DNA of 64,000 bases from Macrophomina tecta (Eukaryota; Ascomycota; Dothideomycetes; Botryosphaeriales; Botryosphaeriaceae), in the NCBI GenBank assembly GCA_024180945.1, contig JAKSGN010000007.1, forward strand, positions 4,712,001-4,776,000, written 5' to 3'. The notes below the pieces were generated by a model. It searched no databases, was not told where the DNA came from, and was given only the letters and a program-made list of their open reading frames with translations. Below, piece by piece: positions 59,464-64,000 of this stretch. The number at the start of each line of letters is the position of its first letter. Position 1 is the stretch's first letter. The position numbers and the translations under genes were made by a program.

Positions 59464-62106
59464 ATGGCCATCCCAGCGGACGAAGCCCGGCGCCTCATCG
59501 GCCGGCTCTTCATTGTTGGCTTCCACGGCCAGGCCGCCGACGACGATATCAAGAGACTGATTCGCGCGCCCTACTACGCCGGCCAGATTATCCTTTTCCA
59601 GCGCAACGTCCGCGACCAGCACCAGCTCAGCGCGCTGACGGCCGAGCTGCAGCGCATTGCCCGCGAAGCCGGCCACCGCCATCCTCTGACCATTGCTATC
59701 GACCAGGAGAACGGCCTCGTCGCCCGCATCGCGCCGCCCATCACCCCCCAGCTGCCCGGCTCCATGACCTTGGGCGCCACCGCGTCTCCCGAGGATGCAT
59801 ACAACGTCGGCCGTGCCACAGCCAAGGCCCTGCGAGCGTTTGGGATCAACATGAACTACGCTCCTGTGTGCGACGTCAACAACAATCCCTCCAACCCGGT
59901 GATCGGTGTGCGCTCCTTCAGCGATGACCCCAGCGCCGTCGCCAGGCTTGCGGCCGCCAATCTGAACGGCCTCCGCGAGGAGGGCGTCATCCCGTGCGCC
60001 AAGCACTTTCCAGGCCACGGAGACACAGCGGTCGACTCCCACTACGGCCTGCCCGTCATCCAGAAATCGTGGCACGAGATGGACCAGTGCGAGCTTGTGC
60101 CCTTCCGCCGTGCCGTCGCGGAAAATGTCCCTGCCATCATGACGGCCCACATTGTCATCGGCAGCTCCAAATTGCCCGCCACCCTTGATCCAGCCGTCTT
60201 GCGGAGCTTGAGAGACGACCTGAAGTTCACCGGCGTCATCGTCTCAGACTGCTTGGAGATGAATGCCATTCGCACCGAATGCGGCGGCACCGTCCAAGGG
60301 GCCGTCACTGCACTGAGGGCTGGCTGCGATGCTGTTATGATTTGCCACACCGCAGATTTGCAAGCGCGCGCTTTGGATGCCGTTTTCGATGCCGCCCAGG
60401 ACGATCAAGCCTTCATGCAGCAGATCGTGGAAGCCCATGGTAGGGTCAGCGCCTTCAACCAAGACAAGTACACCCTCGACCCGCCAACTTCCAAGCGATT
60501 CTCCTATGCGTCTTTTGATGACATTGCCTCGCTCAACGCGCACAACGCCCAAGTCGCGAGCAGCGTGTATGCCCATAGTACCACCTTAGTGCGTGCGCAG
60601 CCCGGTGTCCTGCCGCTCAAGAAGGAACACCGTCTGGTCTTCGTATCTCCTGGAGAGAAGGGCATCACTAGCGGCGTGGTCGAGTATGGAGACGCCCGCA
60701 CTCGCAGTCCGAATAGCCCTCCAGCCTTCATCGACGTCTTGAAAAGGCACAATCCCCAAATCGATGACGTTCCATTCTCTGGAGATGGCTCCAGTCTGGA
60801 CGATGTATTGCGCGCTGTCGACGGCGCCGATGCGGTCATCCTTGCCACACGGAACGCACGCCTCGCGCCCTCCCAGCAGGAAATGGCATTTGAACTGGCC
60901 AAGCGCGTCCGAAATTTGATTGCAGTTGCCACATGCGATCCATATGACTTCCTACATGATGAGCACGTCAAAACCTACCTCACGATATACGAACCAACTT
61001 CGTCTGCATTTGAGGCTGTGGCAGATGTGCTTTTCGGAATCAGCAACGCTAGAGGGAGTCTCCCAGTTGAACAAGCCCGCACCTCGCTTGAGGTCAAAGA
61101 ATTTAATCCCTCGACCGACATGGGCCAAGTCCTTTCCCTCTGGCACGAGACTCTTCAAGCGTACCAGGTCCCAAAGCCCCATCTCGAAAACCTTTTACAA
61201 CGTCCCCGGGCCTACCACTTCGTCGTCCACAAGAACTCCACCGTCATCGGCTTCGCAGCTACCTTCACCCAACCGCCGCCACCCTCCAAACCAACCGACC
61301 CACCAAAAGGCCTCATCACTGCCATCCTCGTCCACCCCTCCCACCAATCCGCCGGCATCGGCACGGCGCTCCTCACCCACGCCCGCAACCACCTCACCTC
61401 CCACTCCAACTGCGTCTCTATCTCCATCGGCTCCACCTTCCCGCGCTTCTTCCCCGGCCTGCCGACGCCCCCCTGCATCGCCCCCTACCATCACGCCTGG
61501 TTCATCCGTCGCGGCTTCATCCCCTCCCGCGGCGGCCCCACCGCCCGCGGCGAGCTTGCCCGCGATCTGTGGATCGACCTGACGACCGACGTCCCCAATG
61601 CGGGAACCACAGCGCGTCTCACCCGCGCCGCACAGCGCGGCATCTCCCTACGCCCGTGGACGAAGGACGGCGAAGCCGAATGCCTTGCCAAGCAGCGCAC
61701 CAACTTCGGCGCCTACGCGGGCTGGGTCGAGGGGTACGAAGCGCTGGCGGCGGCGGGGCTGCACGCGCAGGTCATGGTGGCACACGACGCAGCTGGAGCG
61801 CAGGTCGCGTGGACGATGATGTTGGAGCCGGGCACGCCCGTCTTTCTTCCAGATCTAGCGTTTCCGCCCCTTCTGGGCCAGCGGACGGGCCTGGTGGCTT
61901 GCGTGGGCGTGGATAGGGAGAGCAGGGAAGGAGGGGTCGGGCTGGCGCTGGTGGCGGCGGCGCTGGAGGACCTGAAAAGGAGAGGCGCTGAGAGGTGCTT
62001 TATTGATTGGGTCACGCTGGTGGGCTGGTACGAGAAGTTGGGGCTCAAGACGTGGAGGGAGTATCTCTCGGTGGAGTGGAGGAAGGCTGGGAGTTCGTCT
62101 GATTGA
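59464..62106 (+). CDS. GH3 beta-N-acetylglucosaminidase fused to two GNAT domains
   Basis: Predicted NagZ-type exo-beta-N-acetylhexosaminidase joined to acetyltransferase domains, 880 aa, one exon, no signal peptide. The start at 59464 (MAIPADEARRLIGRLFIVGF) is where the GH3 domain begins. The frame stays open farther upstream, and an ATG at 59371 is an alternative. GH3 motifs are IAIDQENGLVARI, ALRAFGINMNYAPVCDVN, VIGVRSFSDDPSAVA, KHFPGHGDTAVDSHYG (about 180, the histidine acid/base loop of the NagZ group) and GVIVSDCLEMNAI, with the nucleophile Asp after Ser. Residues about 350-530 form the second GH3 domain. GNAT 1 is centred on AILVHPSHQSAGIGTALLTH (about 620). GNAT 2 is LVACVGVDRESREGGVGLAL (about 810). 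Cytosolic location suggests recycling of GlcNAc conjugates. The coupled acetyltransferase role is inference. Confidence 0.9.
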   Translation: MAIPADEARRLIGRLFIVGFHGQAADDDIKRLIRAPYYAGQIILFQRNVRDQHQLSALTAELQRIAREAGHRHPLTIAIDQENGLVARIAPPITPQLPGSMTLGATASPEDAYNVGRATAKALRAFGINMNYAPVCDVNNNPSNPVIGVRSFSDDPSAVARLAAANLNGLREEGVIPCAKHFPGHGDTAVDSHYGLPVIQKSWHEMDQCELVPFRRAVAENVPAIMTAHIVIGSSKLPATLDPAVLRSLRDDLKFTGVIVSDCLEMNAIRTECGGTVQGAVTALRAGCDAVMICHTADLQARALDAVFDAAQDDQAFMQQIVEAHGRVSAFNQDKYTLDPPTSKRFSYASFDDIASLNAHNAQVASSVYAHSTTLVRAQPGVLPLKKEHRLVFVSPGEKGITSGVVEYGDARTRSPNSPPAFIDVLKRHNPQIDDVPFSGDGSSLDDVLRAVDGADAVILATRNARLAPSQQEMAFELAKRVRNLIAVATCDPYDFLHDEHVKTYLTIYEPTSSAFEAVADVLFGISNARGSLPVEQARTSLEVKEFNPSTDMGQVLSLWHETLQAYQVPKPHLENLLQRPRAYHFVVHKNSTVIGFAATFTQPPPPSKPTDPPKGLITAILVHPSHQSAGIGTALLTHARNHLTSHSNCVSISIGSTFPRFFPGLPTPPCIAPYHHAWFIRRGFIPSRGGPTARGELARDLWIDLTTDVPNAGTTARLTRAAQRGISLRPWTKDGEAECLAKQRTNFGAYAGWVEGYEALAAAGLHAQVMVAHDAAGAQVAWTMMLEPGTPVFLPDLAFPPLLGQRTGLVACVGVDRESREGGVGLALVAAALEDLKRRGAERCFIDWVTLVGWYEKLGLKTWREYLSVEWRKAGSSSD

Positions 62107-62433
62107 ACTATGCATCTATGGGTGAGTAGAAGAACTATGGGACGGCGTCTGTGTCTGTTGTACAGGCAGAGAAAGAATGTGAAGCCATGATGGAAGTATC
62201 CAGCCTTTCCCCCTTTCTGACGCAGGAGAACTTCATCCCGCTCGGTCTCTATGCAACAGCTCCGCGCCGTGTAGTCGGCCAATTGAGAATTTCGTGGAAG
62301 AAGAAAAGAAAAAGGATATGTTAAGAAGAAGAAGAGCGTCTCCCGCCATCCACCGCGCCGTCCTTTCAAACTAAAGCACCGTGCTTCTCGTCGGATGTTC
62401 TCGTACCGCATGGTGGGGGGTTTTTGCCGCCCC
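62107..62433. other. Intergenic between convergent genes
   Basis: 327 bp of 3' flanks of GH3-GNAT (+) and the low-complexity gene (-). Nothing else seen. Confidence 0.6.
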
Positions 62434-63819
62434 TCAAAACTCCGGGCTCCTGTACCTCATCCTGGCGCCACTACCACACTCCTCCCCATCAGTCACATCT
62501 TCCCAGTCTCCCTCATCGTCCCCCCCACCGCCACGGCCACCGTCATCCTCGTCCGGCCCATCCTCGACCCACCCGCACTCCGGCGCAACCTCCTCCTCCG
62601 TGCACACGACCCTGCCCAGCAAGCTCCTCCACTCGTCCCTCTCCCGCCAATCGCTCTCGCCCCAGCCGCCCGCCTCGCCCGCACCCCGCTCGCCCTCGGC
62701 GCCGCCGCGGCGCTCCCGGATCCACACCACGAAGCCCAGCACGACGCCCCCGGCCCGGCCCTCCTCCAGCGCGACCCGCACGTCGTGGTCGCTGTCGAGC
62801 AGCTGCAGCGACGCGAGCTGGTACACGTCGACGCGGCGGCGCGGCGAGCGCCGCGCGACGCCCATGCGCACGAGCGCGGCCGCCAGGTCCGCCAGCGCCC
62901 AGCCGCCCGCCGCGGCTCCGCCCTGGCCGGGCTCCGGCTCGTCCAGCGGGACGGTGTAGAGCCGCGAGAGGATGGCGGCGGGGCGGCGCTGCTTCGGCGG
63001 CGGCGGTGGCGGCGGCGGCTGCGGTAGTGGTGGTTGTGGTGGTAGTGCGGGCGCCGAGTGGGGGAGGGTGGGCAGCACGAACGGTGCTGGGGCGGAGGCG
63101 GTGGAGGTTGGAGCGGCGGCCGGGTGGGAAGGCGATTTCTCCGGACAGTTGACGCGCGGGCGCGAGAGGCTGGGCGGCGGCGCGGGGCTCGGCGGGGAGG
63201 AGGTGATGGGGTCGGCGGAGGGGGGCCCGGCGGCGGCCGTGGTGGTGGTGGTGGTGGTGGTGGTGGTGGTGGTGGAAGGGGTAGTGGATGAAGGAGCGGC
63301 GTGTGTCGGAGGCGACGGCGTGTCTTCTGGCCTGGCGCGCTGTTCTTCTCGATCGCCGTCCGGGGCCTCGTCCTCGTCCACGCCGATGACGACGCGCACG
63401 TAGACGTATGGGTACCCGTTCCACTGCATCGTTGGGGTCTGTGGGCGGCGGTAGTCGGGGGCGAAGGTGTTCACGCACTCGGCGAGCTCGATTCTGCTCT
63501 GGTGCCTGGTCCAGCGCGAGGGGTGCTCGCCGAAGTAGTTCTCTTCACGCACTTCCTCGCAGTTGCCGCCGTTGGCGTCGTCGCACCAGTAGTCCTCGTA
63601 GTCTTCCTCCTCTTCACCTTCCTTCTTATCGTAGTTTCCGTAACCGCTCTCCTCACCGGGCGCGGCGTACACGTCCGGATCGTAGGCACCCGGCTCAACC
63701 TCACCGTAGCTGCCCTCGCGCAGGTTGAGCGTGTCGATGTGTTCGTCGTCATCTTCATCGAAAACGCGGAGCTTGGGCGCCGGCGGGCTCTGCAGGTGTG
63801 AGGTGTTCATGATGGGCAA
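62434..63819 (-). CDS. Low-complexity acidic/Pro-rich protein, unknown
   Basis: Unrecognised 461-aa protein in one exon. A second in-frame ATG is three codons in (MNTSHLQSPPAPK). Residues 15-110 are acidic, and include EEEEDYEDYWCDDANGGNCE and a WTRHQSRIELAECVNTFAPD segment. A short folded-looking part follows (MQWNGYPYVYVRVVIGVDED). The middle is Pro/Ser/Thr-rich, with a 12-residue Thr run encoded by a GTG microsatellite and a Pro run. Residues about 290-400 look globular: AILSRLYTVPLDEPEPG, GWALADLAAALVRMGVARRS, VDVYQLASLQLLDSDHDVRV and GGVVLGFVVWIRERR. The tail is acidic and Gly-rich. No signal peptide or membrane segment. The GC-rich repeats generate long antisense frames that should be ignored. 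Confidence 0.6.
   Translation of the reverse strand: MPIMNTSHLQSPPAPKLRVFDEDDDEHIDTLNLREGSYGEVEPGAYDPDVYAAPGEESGYGNYDKKEGEEEEDYEDYWCDDANGGNCEEVREENYFGEHPSRWTRHQSRIELAECVNTFAPDYRRPQTPTMQWNGYPYVYVRVVIGVDEDEAPDGDREEQRARPEDTPSPPTHAAPSSTTPSTTTTTTTTTTTTAAAGPPSADPITSSPPSPAPPPSLSRPRVNCPEKSPSHPAAAPTSTASAPAPFVLPTLPHSAPALPPQPPLPQPPPPPPPPKQRRPAAILSRLYTVPLDEPEPGQGGAAAGGWALADLAAALVRMGVARRSPRRRVDVYQLASLQLLDSDHDVRVALEEGRAGGVVLGFVVWIRERRGGAEGERGAGEAGGWGESDWRERDEWRSLLGRVVCTEEEVAPECGWVEDGPDEDDGGRGGGGDDEGDWEDVTDGEECGSGARMRYRSPEF
63239..63275. repeat. GTG trinucleotide microsatellite, coding
   Basis: About 12 GTG/GGT units; on the minus strand ACC codons encode a Thr run in the low-complexity protein. Length is likely to vary between strains. 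Confidence 0.9.
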
Positions 63820-64000
63820 AAGTATGCAGGAATATTGATTTTAATGAGTGCGTGGTTGTTGTCGGGAGTAGACGGAGAGCGGCAGAAAGTGCGTCGGAAT
63901 AGAGGGCGATGCAGAATAAGGCAGAGAGGCCCGTGGTCCTTCCGGTCAAAGTGTTTATTCTGGCTACTCTCTCACCTTCTTTGCCGCTGAACGCTGGACT

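Noticed and set aside
1..64000. CRISPR arrays, intact transposons, viral genes, biosynthetic megasynthases
   Set aside because: None seen on either strand.

Overview
The window comes from a filamentous ascomycete (Pezizomycotina). A Dothideomycete is my best guess; this is an inference from gene style, not a database match. The evidence is short introns (mostly 50-130 nt) with GTANGT or GTGAGT donors and CTRAY-like branch points, GC-rich coding sequence, no operons, secreted GH3, CFEM and But2 proteins, and fungal-specific families. I see no rRNA, tRNA, CRISPR array, intact transposon or viral sequence.

Layout. 0.7-6.5 kb holds a divergent pair: a sugar/quinate-type MFS transporter (-) and a DUF2264 protein (+). 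7.1-11.6 kb holds a disordered/coiled-coil protein with three FFAT-like motifs (-), divergent from DNA polymerase kappa (+). 13.9-25.2 kb carries a run of minus-strand enzymes: secreted GH3 beta-glucosidase, a DUF952 protein, an HSL-type alpha/beta hydrolase, mitochondrial succinate-semialdehyde dehydrogenase and a salicylate-hydroxylase-like FAD monooxygenase. 26-29 kb has a GNAT acetyltransferase (-) divergent from a DHA2-type MFS transporter (+) that carries a one-base frameshift. 30.2-33.6 kb pairs the ribosome-assembly GTPase NOG2 (-) with mitoribosomal protein mS26/Pet123 (+) over a 316-bp shared promoter. The second NOG2 intron is long (340 nt) and full of hairpins; in budding yeast the NOG2 intron encodes the H/ACA snoRNA snR191. 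34-41 kb holds a broken 2EXR-like gene, a But2-domain secreted protein, a 147-aa unknown and a Mn superoxide dismutase. 42-50 kb holds a CFEM protein with about nine CPxETTxTSTIT repeats, and 5-oxoprolinase. 51-52.7 kb has a small spliced gene candidate and an aquaglyceroporin. 52.7-57.1 kb is gene-poor, with an F-box relic and a small split C2H2 gene. 57.1-63.8 kb has an Atg22-like vacuolar transporter divergent from a GH3 N-acetylglucosaminidase fused to two GNAT domains, and a low-complexity unknown protein.

How the genes fit together. Most loci are ordinary dispersed fungal genes rather than one pathway. Functional groupings that can be argued are carbohydrate use (sugar transporter, beta-glucosidase, GH3-GNAT, perhaps DUF2264), amino-acid, glutathione and GABA recycling (SSADH, 5-oxoprolinase, Atg22), ribosome biogenesis (nog2 with mS26), and cell-surface proteins (CFEM, But2, aquaglyceroporin).

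Exon boundaries were derived by reading splice sites, frame phase and family alignment by eye. Every intact multi-exon model sums to a whole number of codons. The MFS model at 27.4-29.1 kb is the only one off, by exactly one base. Start codons and unrecognised genes are less certain.
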